Shown in pieces: positions 25,173 to 34,436 of a stretch of 64,000 nucleotides of DNA. How positions within the stretch are numbered: position 1 is the first letter of the stretch; each line of letters begins with the position of its first letter. The translations under genes and the position numbers were made by a program. The notes under the pieces are model-generated. The model did no database searches and was not told the DNA's origin. It worked only from the letters and a program-made list of their open reading frames with translations. The DNA is taken from assembly GCF_003627795.1 (NCBI RefSeq), contig NZ_CP032688.1, positions 1-64,000 on the forward strand, in the 5' to 3' direction. This DNA is from Rhizobium sp. CCGE531 (GTDB lineage: Bacteria > Pseudomonadota > Alphaproteobacteria > Rhizobiales > Rhizobiaceae).

Positions 25173-26321
25173 ATGTCTCTCAGCTCGCTTTCTCCCCTCC
25201 AGAGACCGCAAACCGTATGGTCACGACACGTTTGTTGGCCTGCACTGACATCTGTTTTTCTCCTGACCTCTTTCGCCGCCAGTACCGGGAAGAGCGGTCA
25301 GTTTATCGCAGCCGAGCAACCGCCTCACCGGGGTGACCGGCTGCGCTCTGTTGACAATTTCAGATCAGGCTTCGCTTCGACCCAGCCGCGCGTGGCTGCC
25401 GTGACCGCGAGGACTACGGTGAGCGCAGCCGCTTCGCCGGCAATCGATTGGAGCAATTTCTCACAGCGGATCGGTGACCCCGACACCGTCGATAAGAAGA
25501 CAGCCAGCCTTTCTCCACTGGGGACAGATGTTGTCGACACGATGGAAAGCGGCCTTGACGCGCGAGGCACGGCCTCGACGGGAGGTGCCGGAGCCAAACC
25601 AGGCGTTTATTCGTCGATCGGCGTTTTTTCCGCTGATGATCAGCCGGAGAGCGCGGCCGTCAACCAGGCAGGCGAGCCTCGCAAGACCAGCGCGACGGCC
25701 GGAGCGCGACCTGACCTTATCGCCCAAATGCCCCAGGAGTATACCGCGCTTGCCATAAAGATCGCCGTCGAAGAGGGCGTCGATCCGAACTGGGTGCTGT
25801 CGATCATGCGCGCCGAGAATGGCGATTTCGACCCCGAACTGGTGAGTGCCGGTGGCGCCATCGGCCTGATGCAGGTCATGCCGAAGATTGGGAGGGCTTT
25901 CGGCGCTGCCGACCTTACGGATCCCGAGCAGAATATCCGTGCCGGTACCCGCTTCCTGCGCCTCCTCATCGACAAATATCGCAATCCGGTTCTCGTCGCT
26001 TCCGCCTACAATGCCGGCGAACCCCGCGTCGACGCGCGTCATTCCTTGCCGCTGATTCAGGAGACTGCAGACTATGTGACGCGGGTCGTTGGCTACTACA
26101 CGGGTACATCGTCACCTTCATCAGCTTCCAGCACTGCCAACCCAACTCCGTCCGCCCCGGCCCCTGGTCGTCCTGCAGGTCGCGCTGATCGGGCTAGATC
26201 CCCAATGCTTGTCTTTTCCATTTCAGGCACGCCCGTGGCGGCAAGCCGCAGCCAAGAGGAGGTAGCCGAAATCCCATTCGGCGTACCGGTAAAAATCGTC
26301 AAGGAAGAGGTGCACCCATGA
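25173..26321 (+). CDS. virB1: VirB1-like lytic transglycosylase
   Basis: A 382-residue exported protein with a signal-like N-terminus (about residues 17-37), a long low-complexity region and a C-terminal SLT domain (about 180-310). The catalytic Glu is E215 in MRAENGDFDPELVSAGGAIGLMQVMP, and ASAYNAGEP is the second motif. VirB1 enzymes open peptidoglycan for type IV secretion assembly. I start at the ATG 25173, since the in-frame TTG at 25167 is weaker. It is the first gene of the virB operon, just after operator-like sites 2 and 3, and overlaps virB2 by ATGA. Confidence 0.85.
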   Translation: MSLSSLSPLQRPQTVWSRHVCWPALTSVFLLTSFAASTGKSGQFIAAEQPPHRGDRLRSVDNFRSGFASTQPRVAAVTARTTVSAAASPAIDWSNFSQRIGDPDTVDKKTASLSPLGTDVVDTMESGLDARGTASTGGAGAKPGVYSSIGVFSADDQPESAAVNQAGEPRKTSATAGARPDLIAQMPQEYTALAIKIAVEEGVDPNWVLSIMRAENGDFDPELVSAGGAIGLMQVMPKIGRAFGAADLTDPEQNIRAGTRFLRLLIDKYRNPVLVASAYNAGEPRVDARHSLPLIQETADYVTRVVGYYTGTSSPSSASSTANPTPSAPAPGRPAGRADRARSPMLVFSISGTPVAASRSQEEVAEIPFGVPVKIVKEEVHP

Positions 26322-26689
26322 ATCGTTCCGAATTTGCAATCCAGGTCCTCGTCGTCTACGGGCGCGCGGTCTGGTACTCGCTGATGAGACAGAAGTGGAT
26401 CGGCAATGCCGCTGTCATCGTCACCGCCAGCCTGATCCTCCTCATCAGTCAGTTTGAGCCAGCCGCTGCGCAAAATCTCGATGCGTTGCAGAACGCCGCC
26501 GACCGGCTGGTACAATTCTTCACCGGACCCTTCGGCCGATCGGTCGGGGCGATCGCTTTCATCGGAATGTTTCTGGCGGCAGCCTTCGGATACTGGTCCT
26601 GGGGAGCGCTGCTTCGCGTCGGCGGAAGCCTTGCCGGCATGTTTGCCGCCGCCGAACTCGTCGACTTCCTGGCTGGCGGCGGATCCTGA
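26318..26689 (+). CDS. virB2: VirB2-like pilin
   Basis: A 123-residue prepilin of the VirB2/TrbC family. A long leader ends near an AAA-Q processing site (residues 49-52), followed by a mature peptide of about 70 residues with two hydrophobic helices (about 75-90 and 95-115) separated by a short loop. It forms the conjugative pilus. The start overlaps virB1 (ATGA), and virB3 follows after 2 nt, the usual order. Confidence 0.85.
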   Translation: MNRSEFAIQVLVVYGRAVWYSLMRQKWIGNAAVIVTASLILLISQFEPAAAQNLDALQNAADRLVQFFTGPFGRSVGAIAFIGMFLAAAFGYWSWGALLRVGGSLAGMFAAAELVDFLAGGGS

Positions 26690-26691
26690 TC

Positions 26692-27018
26692 ATGGCCGGG
26701 TCGACAAGCAATGCAGACGGTGGCGACGACTATATCGAGTGCCACCCCGTCATTCTCGCGCTCACCCGGCCGCCGACCGTGATGGGCATACCCTACACCT
26801 ATTTTCTAGCGGAATGCTTTGTCTCGCTGATGGTGTTCATGATCTTCGGCTCGATCCTCTGGTTTCCGGTCTCCTTCGTCGTCCTGCACACCATTCTCTA
26901 TGTGCTCACCGTCAAGCTCGACCTCTGGTTCTTCGACATCGTCGGGAGGCTCAGCCTGTGCGGCATCAACCCGCTCGGTCGTCGGCTCGGCGGCGGCATC
27001 CGAACCTACGGAGCTTGA
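26692..27018 (+). CDS. virB3: VirB3-like inner-membrane protein
   Basis: A 108-residue VirB3 homologue. Two close hydrophobic segments (about residues 36-80) follow the conserved HPVILALTRPPTVMGIP start. VirB3 anchors and partners the VirB4 ATPase at the inner membrane. It lies 3 nt upstream of virB4. Confidence 0.88.
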   Translation: MAGSTSNADGGDDYIECHPVILALTRPPTVMGIPYTYFLAECFVSLMVFMIFGSILWFPVSFVVLHTILYVLTVKLDLWFFDIVGRLSLCGINPLGRRLGGGIRTYGA

Positions 27019-27021
27019 CCC

Positions 27022-29541
27022 ATGAGCACGATGGCAAGATCGCTGAAAGGAACCTTATCGAAGGGATGGGAGATATTTGCCGACCGCAGTATCTCGACCC
27101 ATGTTCCGTTCTACGTGCCGATCGAAAACGGCATAATCCGGCTTAAGAACGATTGCCTGGTCTCGACCATTAAGTTGACCGGCTTCTCATTCGAGACAGC
27201 TGATATCGAGACGATCAACATGCTGCAGCGCCAACGCAACTCGGCGTTTCGGGCAATTTCGTCCATCGGCAATTTCGCGCTCTACACCCATGTTATCAGG
27301 CGCAAGGTGGCGCCATCGCTGCCATCAGGCTTTTCCGACCCCTTCATGCGGCGCCTCGACGACGTCTATCAATCGAGCATCTCTAAGAACGAAATGTTCG
27401 TCAACGACACCTACGTGTCGCTGGTCGTCCGGCCCTTGTTCAGGAAGGGATCGGCGCTGTCGCGGATCATGGGCGTCGGCGGCAATGTCGTACGCAGGGA
27501 GCAGTTTCGGGCTATGCGCGATAAACTGGTCGAGGCGACACGCGCGCTTGAGAAGTCCCTTGCTGTCTATGGCCCGAAGGTTCTGCGCGACATCCAACGC
27601 GTCGAAGCCGATCTTGGGAACGGAAGGAAGATCTATCGCGACATCTCCGAAGACATGGTGGTCGAGGAGGGCATGCGGAAGATCTGGTTCTCGGAACAGT
27701 GTGAATTCTTCTACACGCTCCTGAACGGTGGGCGCGTCCGACCGATCCGGCTTGGCAATATCCCGATCGACCAAATGCTTCCCGCACGTCGAACCTCGAT
27801 CGGCAACCGGGTCGTCCATCTGCAGGGCGATACGCAGGACGATGATCGATATGCCGCGATGGTGTCGCTCAAGGAGTACCCGCCTGAGACCGGGGCCGGC
27901 ATGCTCGACTATGTTCTCAAGCTGCCATTCGAGATCGTGCTGACCCAGTCGATGTCATTCATCGACGACATGGCAGCGCGCAGCCGGATCGAGAGGCTCG
28001 ACCGGCAGATGTCGAAAGCCGACGAGGGCGGTTCTAGCGTCCAGGCCAATCTCGACATTGCCCGTGACGAACTGGCTCGCAAGCGCGTCGCCTTCACGGA
28101 GCACCATCTCACCGTCATGCCCGTCGCCAAGTCAATGGCCCAACTGGACGACGCGGTGGCCCTCATCGGCAATGAATTGGGAGCGCTCGGCGCCTCCTAC
28201 GTTCGCGAAGACCTGAATGCCGAGCCAGCCTATTGGGCGCAGCTTCCCGGCAATCAGGCGTACATTGCCCGCCGAGCCTTGATCTCGACCCTTAATTGCG
28301 CGGGTTTAAGCAGCTTCCACGCCTATCCCTATGGCAAGCCGGACGGCAACCATTGGGGGCCGGCGATCACCATTTTCGAGACGACGTCTGGCACACCCTA
28401 CTTCTTCAATTTCCATCAGGGCGACGTCGGGCACACCACCGTCTTCGGCCCGACCGGATCGGGCAAGACCGTGATCATGGCTTTTCTGATCCTGCAAGCC
28501 TACAGGGTCAGCCCGCGCCTGAAGACGATCGTCTTCGACAAGGACCGCGGCCTCGACATCATGGTACGGGCAGCGGGCGGAACCTACATGTCGCTTGAGC
28601 CCGGCCAGCCGTCGGGATGGAATCCGCTGCTTCTTGACGACAACGAGGAGAACCGCGTTTTCCTTTACGGGCTCCTAAGCTTCATGCTGAAGCCATCGAA
28701 GGAAGGTGAAAGCCTGACGCCGCAGGAAGAGGCGATTATTCGAAACGCCATCAAGTCGGTCCTGAAGACGAAGGACAGGTCCTATCGTCGTCTGTCGTCG
28801 CTACGTGCTCTTCTCGCTGGCAGCGAGAGAACCGAGGGGAGCCTGATCGCGAGGCTCGATAAATGGGTCGGCCATGGCCCCTATGCGTGGCTGTTCGACA
28901 ATGCCGATGACAATCTCGACATTTCCAGGCCGATGATCGGCTTCGACATGACGTCGATCCTTGACGATCCCACGGTGCGCACCGCAGCACTTCTGTACAT
29001 GTTTCATCGGCTCGACGCGATCTATGACGGCAAGGCGCCGATCATCAACCTGATGGACGAAGCCTGGAAGCTGCTCGATGACGACGAGTTCAAGCGCACG
29101 ATGAAAGACTATTTCAAGACCATCCGTAAACGGAACGGTCTTGTGATCTTTGGCACGCAGTCGGCCGACGACGTGGTTCAATCGAGCGTCAGCCGGACGA
29201 TCATCGAGCAGACGTCGACCAACATTTTTTTCGCCAATCCGAAGGCCGACGAGAACTCCTACATGGAGCATTTCGGGCTTTCCAGGGCCGAATTTGACTG
29301 GGTCAAGAACGGCGACCCAAGTTCGCGCTTCATGCTGATCAAGCAAGCCAAGAGCAGCGTCATCGCGCGCGTCGACATGTCCCACATGCCGGAATTCATC
29401 AAGGTGCTTTCTGGGAGGGAAGAGACCGTGCGGGAAGTCGAGCTGCTGCTCGACGAATACGGCGACGATCCGAAAGGCTGGCTTTCGAAGTTCTGCAACT
29501 GGGAGGGAGGCGCGTCCGATGAAGACCGCAAGGCTTTCTGA
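27022..29541 (+). CDS. virB4: VirB4 ATPase
   Basis: An 839-residue VirB4, full length for the family. The N-terminal CagE/TrbE/VirB domain covers about residues 20-400. The ATPase has Walker A GPTGSGKT at 476-483 and Walker B INLMDEAW around 675-682, with D679/E680. VirB4 powers pilus assembly and substrate transfer. It overlaps the following transglycosylase gene by 23 nt. Confidence 0.93.
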   Translation: MSTMARSLKGTLSKGWEIFADRSISTHVPFYVPIENGIIRLKNDCLVSTIKLTGFSFETADIETINMLQRQRNSAFRAISSIGNFALYTHVIRRKVAPSLPSGFSDPFMRRLDDVYQSSISKNEMFVNDTYVSLVVRPLFRKGSALSRIMGVGGNVVRREQFRAMRDKLVEATRALEKSLAVYGPKVLRDIQRVEADLGNGRKIYRDISEDMVVEEGMRKIWFSEQCEFFYTLLNGGRVRPIRLGNIPIDQMLPARRTSIGNRVVHLQGDTQDDDRYAAMVSLKEYPPETGAGMLDYVLKLPFEIVLTQSMSFIDDMAARSRIERLDRQMSKADEGGSSVQANLDIARDELARKRVAFTEHHLTVMPVAKSMAQLDDAVALIGNELGALGASYVREDLNAEPAYWAQLPGNQAYIARRALISTLNCAGLSSFHAYPYGKPDGNHWGPAITIFETTSGTPYFFNFHQGDVGHTTVFGPTGSGKTVIMAFLILQAYRVSPRLKTIVFDKDRGLDIMVRAAGGTYMSLEPGQPSGWNPLLLDDNEENRVFLYGLLSFMLKPSKEGESLTPQEEAIIRNAIKSVLKTKDRSYRRLSSLRALLAGSERTEGSLIARLDKWVGHGPYAWLFDNADDNLDISRPMIGFDMTSILDDPTVRTAALLYMFHRLDAIYDGKAPIINLMDEAWKLLDDDEFKRTMKDYFKTIRKRNGLVIFGTQSADDVVQSSVSRTIIEQTSTNIFFANPKADENSYMEHFGLSRAEFDWVKNGDPSSRFMLIKQAKSSVIARVDMSHMPEFIKVLSGREETVREVELLLDEYGDDPKGWLSKFCNWEGGASDEDRKAF

Positions 29542-30691
29542 GCTGGCGACCGTCAGCCTCCTGGCGCTCGCCGCTGTGACGACCCCGACTGCCTACGCAC
29601 AGGTGCCCGTCATCGACAACACTCGTCTGAAGATCCAGCAGGAGACGTTGAACTGGTACAAAAATTATCAGGCGGACACTCAAGGGGTAAAGGGCGCCAC
29701 GGGCGGAACGACCGACAGCGTGGCACCCGGGCAAGGCTCGGGCGCACCGGCCGATTGTTCGGCGGAAGGTATGGCAGGGAACACAGCGCCCGCCGCTCCA
29801 TCGAAGCAGACCCCGAGCCAACAGGAGGTCGCTCGCATGGTCGCGGACGAGGCGCTGCGCCAGGGCGTCGATCCAAACTTTGCTATGGCAATTGCCGAAC
29901 AGGAATCGCGCTTCCGGCAATCCGCGCGTTCCGCCGTTGGCGCCACCGGCGTCATGCAACTGATGCCTGGAACCGCGGCAGGGCTTGGCGTCAATCCCTA
30001 TGATACGCGCGACAACATTCGTGGCGGCGTCAAATACATCAAGCAACTACAAGGAATGTTCGGCAATCGCTATGACTTGATCGCCGCCGGCTATAATGCA
30101 GGGCCGTATCGGCAGTCGCTGCAGAATGGACAGATCCCAAACATTCCCGAAACACAGGACTACGTCAAAAAGGTTTCGGCCTATTACAGTCGCAACAAGG
30201 CGCAGAATGGCGACCGCACTCCCCCCGCTGGCTCCGAAGCCGAGCCGGAAACTGTCAGCGATAGCACCGGTTGCGGTGAGCAACTGAAGAAGGCCGTCGA
30301 TCGCAACACAGAGGCACAGATCGAGCGCGGCAACGTGTGGAACGCCTTTGTCGAAAAGTCGACGGAAGCGAACCAGCAATATTTGCAGCGTCTTCAGGCC
30401 GGGTTGCAATCGTCATCGGCGAACCTGCGCGGCGCTGGCGGCGGTAATGCGAAGGACCAGGACGGTTCGCTTGTCATGGCGCAGATCCAATGCCCGACGA
30501 CGATCGCCGATAGCGGCAGTACCCGCTGCTTTGCCGTGCCGTCGACGGCGACGACCGAACAGATCCAGCGCTGGCTTGAGGACCTGCAGGAACAGGCGCG
30601 CGCCAACGGCGACGTCGCGACCTTCTCGGTTATGCGGGATCCAGCACTGGGTCTGGTGACGGTCGTCGACGCCAGACCGACAGCAAACTGA
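29519..30691 (+). CDS. Second lytic transglycosylase, between virB4 and virB5
   Basis: A 390-residue exported protein. A signal peptide ends at TAYA-QVPVID (about residue 27). The SLT domain (about 100-220) has the catalytic Glu in AIAEQESRFRQSARSAVGATGVMQLMP and the AAGYNAGP motif. The C-terminal 170 residues contain two cysteine-linked segments and are family-specific. The mature N-terminus QVPVIDNTRLKIQQET resembles that of the next gene's product, suggesting a VirB5-like start fused to a transglycosylase. A second such enzyme in one virB operon is uncommon. Confidence 0.82.
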   Translation: MKTARLSELATVSLLALAAVTTPTAYAQVPVIDNTRLKIQQETLNWYKNYQADTQGVKGATGGTTDSVAPGQGSGAPADCSAEGMAGNTAPAAPSKQTPSQQEVARMVADEALRQGVDPNFAMAIAEQESRFRQSARSAVGATGVMQLMPGTAAGLGVNPYDTRDNIRGGVKYIKQLQGMFGNRYDLIAAGYNAGPYRQSLQNGQIPNIPETQDYVKKVSAYYSRNKAQNGDRTPPAGSEAEPETVSDSTGCGEQLKKAVDRNTEAQIERGNVWNAFVEKSTEANQQYLQRLQAGLQSSSANLRGAGGGNAKDQDGSLVMAQIQCPTTIADSGSTRCFAVPSTATTEQIQRWLEDLQEQARANGDVATFSVMRDPALGLVTVVDARPTAN

Positions 30692-30712
30692 ACGAGAAGA
30701 GAGGTTAGGCAC

Positions 30713-31504
30713 ATGAAGACATTCATTATCGCGGCGGCTCTTGGCATCATCGCCGCCTCGCACGCTTACGCGCAGGTGCCGGTCAAGGACGCCGAGAACA
30801 TATCTCTGAGCGAGGAGATCAAGCGGCTATCGTCGCAGATCCAGCAGGACACGTCAGTCGTCAAGGACAATACGACGAAGACGCTGCAGGCGATCACCGG
30901 CGATCGCACCCAGGATGCCAGCCAATTTGCCAAGCTTGCGACCGGCAATGGTTTCAGCATGGGGCAGGCGCCGGATTTCAACAGCATCTTGTCCGGCAAC
31001 CAAGCTGTGTTCGGCGGTATCGGCGGCCAGTTCCAGAATACGGCCGCCAAGCTGATCAATGGCCTGAATCTGGTGAAGATGATCGCCGATACGGTCAAGG
31101 GGGGCGAGCTCTCCGGTGCCAATCAGGCTTACTCGCAAGGCATAAACGCCCTGACGACCATGACGGCGCTCACCGACGCGATGAACAGCGCCACCAAGGA
31201 TAGACAGAACTCCTTCATGCAGGCGACACAGCAGGTCGGCACCGCGCAGGATCTGAAGGGAGCGCTGGAGCAGAACACCCAGATGGTGCTGCAGGGCAAC
31301 CAGACCGCCAACGAGGCCGTCGGCTCGCTCAACAATCAGGTCATGCTGTTGAACCAGCAATACAAGGCCGCGCTCGCGACGTCGTCTCAGAACCTGAAGA
31401 CCTTCGCGACGCTGCCCGACAGCGTCATGCGTGATGACGGTGCCGGTCAGCAAGGCGTCTCCGTGCGGGATCAACTGAAGGCGTTCGAGGAGCAGTCACA
31501 GTGA
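30713..31504 (+). CDS. virB5: VirB5-like pilus-tip protein
   Basis: A 263-residue exported, helical protein in the VirB5 position. The signal peptide is cleaved near SHAYA-QVPVKDAE. The body is Gln/Asn/Ala-rich with long helices (about 60-240), typical of VirB5/TraC-type pilus adhesins. There is a good GAGAGG site. The stop overlaps the GTG start of the lipoprotein gene that follows. Confidence 0.82.
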   Translation: MKTFIIAAALGIIAASHAYAQVPVKDAENISLSEEIKRLSSQIQQDTSVVKDNTTKTLQAITGDRTQDASQFAKLATGNGFSMGQAPDFNSILSGNQAVFGGIGGQFQNTAAKLINGLNLVKMIADTVKGGELSGANQAYSQGINALTTMTALTDAMNSATKDRQNSFMQATQQVGTAQDLKGALEQNTQMVLQGNQTANEAVGSLNNQVMLLNQQYKAALATSSQNLKTFATLPDSVMRDDGAGQQGVSVRDQLKAFEEQSQ

Positions 31505-31707
31505 GGCTGATCCTCGTGCTTTTCCTCGGCTGTGTGGCGCTTTCCGGCTGCGCCGGTAAACAGGAACAACTGGCGAAGTGCTCCGCCGACGAGAACCCGG
31601 TGCCAGCACTCGGCTTTGATAATGAGCAGAAGCCTGGACCCGCTGAACAGGCACTGGCAGCCGTCGTGAACGATTGCGGGTCCATGCGACCCGTCAATCA
31701 ATTCTAG
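31501..31707 (+). CDS. virB7: VirB7-like lipoprotein
   Basis: A 68-residue lipoprotein starting with GTG at 31501, which overlaps the upstream TGA stop. The signal MRLILVLFLGCVALSGC has a lipobox LSGC. Mature part is short with two more cysteines. Its size, lipobox and place between virB5 and virB6 fit VirB7, which stabilises VirB9. An entry-exclusion lipoprotein of the EexN kind, often found at this place, is the alternative. Confidence 0.65.
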   Translation: MRLILVLFLGCVALSGCAGKQEQLAKCSADENPVPALGFDNEQKPGPAEQALAAVVNDCGSMRPVNQF

Positions 31708-31728
31708 AAGCCACTTACAGGATGCGAC

Positions 31729-32802
31729 ATGGATCCGGTCAGCTACGCGATCAATTTCTATGGCGATGCGCTTCGATACTTCGACAAGATCAACCAAGCG
31801 TCGCTGGAACGAGCCTGGGGTCTGTTTGCCGAAAACGGCAATCTCGTCTCTGGGATCCTCGCGATCTTCCTGATCCTGTACTTTCTCTGGGGCGCGCTCG
31901 GGTTTTCCAGCGTGTCGTTGCAGGATATGGCCGTCACGGCATTCAAGCTCGCGCTCGCATACGCCCTGATCATGTCCTGGGCTACGTTTTACGACAATAT
32001 CGGCCAGTTCGTGCTGTCGACGCCACAGGATCTTGGCTCGGCGATTTCCTCCGCAATGGGTGGGCAATCGGCCGGATCGGATCTTGCCAGCCAGGTCGCC
32101 TCGATGGCGCGCAAGGTCTACGACTTCGCCATGCAGCTCTTCAATTCCTATGAGTCCGGCTGGCTGCCGAATGTCACCGGCGCTGTCGTCGTCTTCATCG
32201 TCCTCGTCTTCGGCCTACTGCCGATGCTCTTGATCCTCACAGGCGTGACGCTGTTTGCCAAGATGATCACCGCGGTGATGCTAGCGATCGGGCCGATCGC
32301 CATCCTTTGCTACTTCTTCGGCATCACGCGCTTCGTCTTCGACGCCTGGGTAAGGGGCGTCGCCTACGGCATGTTCATGCTTCTGTTTACCTACATCATG
32401 GCCGGGCTGTCTTTCGGGTTTCTGATCGGCATGATGGACACCATCAACGGTGACATGGCGACCAAGGAGAACGCTCTCGCGATCGTGCTGGCCATGGTTC
32501 TGTACCTGGCACTGATCTCCTACTTCATTTTTCAGGTTCCTGATTTTGCCCGCACCTTCGCTTACGGCGCTGCCATATCCGGGGTGCCGGGCGGGGGTAG
32601 CGTCGACGCGGCATATGGAGCGGCACGAAGGGGACTGTCGGCCAGCAATTCGAGAGCCGGGCAGGCCGCAGCGGTTGCTCTTGGCATGCTGGCAGGCCCG
32701 AGAGGCGCGGTCACCGCGGCCGCGCTCGCCAGCCGCAGCAGCATGGCAGGTGCCGGCGCACTCGGCCGCATGCTGACCAACCGGCGCCGCAACGGCGAAT
32801 GA
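31729..32802 (+). CDS. virB6: VirB6-like polytopic membrane protein
   Basis: A 357-residue VirB6/TrbL-type protein. Hydrophobic segments are visible at about 42-60, 68-85, 145-185, 190-210, 215-240 and 245-270, around a central periplasmic loop. The C-terminal 90 residues are Ala/Gly/Arg-rich. VirB6 forms part of the inner-membrane channel and contacts the DNA substrate. It sits between virB7 and virB8, in the usual order. Confidence 0.87.
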   Translation: MDPVSYAINFYGDALRYFDKINQASLERAWGLFAENGNLVSGILAIFLILYFLWGALGFSSVSLQDMAVTAFKLALAYALIMSWATFYDNIGQFVLSTPQDLGSAISSAMGGQSAGSDLASQVASMARKVYDFAMQLFNSYESGWLPNVTGAVVVFIVLVFGLLPMLLILTGVTLFAKMITAVMLAIGPIAILCYFFGITRFVFDAWVRGVAYGMFMLLFTYIMAGLSFGFLIGMMDTINGDMATKENALAIVLAMVLYLALISYFIFQVPDFARTFAYGAAISGVPGGGSVDAAYGAARRGLSASNSRAGQAAAVALGMLAGPRGAVTAAALASRSSMAGAGALGRMLTNRRRNGE

Positions 32803-32861
32803 CAATCCGGCGACAGGGATGTCTCGACGATTTTGACGCCCACGAATTCGAGGTTTAAAAC

Positions 32862-33596
32862 TTGGCATTGTTCAGAAAGCAATTGAGGGCCGCCCCGGCC
32901 GATCATGTCCCCGGCCCCCAGGATATCTACGATCAGCATTTGTCTTGGGGAGAAAAGAACCGCTCACTCAAGACCTTGATTGGTCTCATCCTGTTGGCCT
33001 TCGCCGTTGCCGGCTGGGTCGTCGCCGGCGTGCTTTCTTTTTCGGTGGCCCAGCTTTTCCCCCTTGTCCGCACCGAGGTCGTTCCTCTCATCGTCGACAA
33101 GAACACGGGATACATGGAAACCGTGACGTCGCTCGACAAAGATCGGTCGAGCGTCTCGGAAATGCAGGCCGTTCGGGCCTCCTTCGTCGGCAATTACGTC
33201 ATACGGCGGGAGACCTACGATCCGCGCTATCTGTCGGACAATTTCGACATGATCGCGCTGTGGTCGGAGCCGAACTCGGAAGCTTTCAAGGACTACGAGG
33301 AGTGGATGAACCCGTCCAACCCACGAGGGCCCGTGAAAACCATGGGCGCCACCGGTGACATCCGTCCGGAGATCCTCTCGGTCAATCCGCTCAATGCCTC
33401 GACCATGGCCGTCCGGTTCGAGACACGGGAGCGCCAACGTGGCGGTGACGTCGTCAATCGGTGGTCTGCAACAGTACGTTATCGCCAGATCAATCTGCCG
33501 GCCAGCAACAGGGTCCGGCTTTACAATCCGCTCGGCTTTGTCGTTACCGAATATGTGAAGGTACCAGAGACAATGCCTTCGGGGCTCGCCCCATGA
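32862..33596 (+). CDS. virB8: VirB8 bitopic inner-membrane protein
   Basis: A 244-residue VirB8. A short cytoplasmic N-terminus precedes one membrane helix (about residues 42-65), then a periplasmic NTF2-like domain with the conserved RRETYDPRY segment and a central NPSNPRGPVKTMG loop. VirB8 is an assembly hub for the channel. The start at 32862 is a TTG. The stop overlaps the virB9 start by ATGA. Confidence 0.9.
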   Translation: MALFRKQLRAAPADHVPGPQDIYDQHLSWGEKNRSLKTLIGLILLAFAVAGWVVAGVLSFSVAQLFPLVRTEVVPLIVDKNTGYMETVTSLDKDRSSVSEMQAVRASFVGNYVIRRETYDPRYLSDNFDMIALWSEPNSEAFKDYEEWMNPSNPRGPVKTMGATGDIRPEILSVNPLNASTMAVRFETRERQRGGDVVNRWSATVRYRQINLPASNRVRLYNPLGFVVTEYVKVPETMPSGLAP

Positions 33597-34426
33597 AGAG
33601 ATGCGCCGCCGCATTTTTCCTCGTTCTGCTCATGACCCCAGCAGTCGTTCATGGCGAGCTCCTGGCACGGCCGGGCCGGCTTGACCCGCGCGTCCGGTCA
33701 CTGCCGTATTCCGCCGAGCAGGTATTTCTCGTCACTGGCACCTATGGGCTGGTCACGACCATTCTCTTCGGTACTGACGAGGAGATCACACAGGTCGTCG
33801 CGGGCGACACCGTCTCCTGGCAGATCCTTACCTCGGCCGACAGGCGTTCGTTGACATTGAAGCCGATGGAGAAGGACGCGGCGACAAATTTGTCGGTTGT
33901 GACCACGAAGCGAACCTATTCCTTCGATCTGCGCGTCAACGACAGCAAGGCGATGCAGAACCAGACCTTCAAGCTGACATTCACCTATCCGGAAGATGCC
34001 GGCTTGAAAGGAACTGCCGAGCTCTGGAAACAGGCTCAGGATGCCGAGCGTAATCCGAATATCAAGAACATTCGTCGCGACAAGGTCAATTACGACTATG
34101 GCTTCAAGGGCAACGATGCCGCCAAGCCCCTATGGGCCTTCGACGATGGGGTGAAGACCTTCATGAAGTTCACCGGAGACATCCCGGCGATCTTCATTGT
34201 CGACCCCAAGCGGCGCGAGAGCCTCGTGAACTACCGTCGGGAGGCGGACTATATCGTCATCGACAAGGTCTCGCGGCAGTGGTCCCTGCGCTTTGGGACC
34301 GAGGAGGAGACCTGCCTGTTCAATCTCCGGACGTCTCCCGCCGACACCCCGGCGCCCATCGAAGGTGCAGTTGCTCCCAAGCGGATTGGAGCCGGAGCCG
34401 CCAACCAGCAATCCCAATCACGATAG
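33593..34426 (+). CDS. virB9: VirB9 outer-membrane complex protein
   Basis: A 277-residue VirB9. Signal peptide to about residue 20 (VVHG-E), then the conserved DPRVRSLPYSAEQVFLVTGTYGLVTTILFG N-terminal domain. The C-terminal domain has WAFDDGVKTFMKF and YRREADYIVIDKVSRQWSLRFG. It combines with VirB7 and VirB10 in the outer-membrane core. ATG at 33593 overlaps the virB8 stop. Confidence 0.92.
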   Translation: MKRCAAAFFLVLLMTPAVVHGELLARPGRLDPRVRSLPYSAEQVFLVTGTYGLVTTILFGTDEEITQVVAGDTVSWQILTSADRRSLTLKPMEKDAATNLSVVTTKRTYSFDLRVNDSKAMQNQTFKLTFTYPEDAGLKGTAELWKQAQDAERNPNIKNIRRDKVNYDYGFKGNDAAKPLWAFDDGVKTFMKFTGDIPAIFIVDPKRRESLVNYRREADYIVIDKVSRQWSLRFGTEEETCLFNLRTSPADTPAPIEGAVAPKRIGAGAANQQSQSR

Positions 34427-34436
34427 GAGGTGCGCC

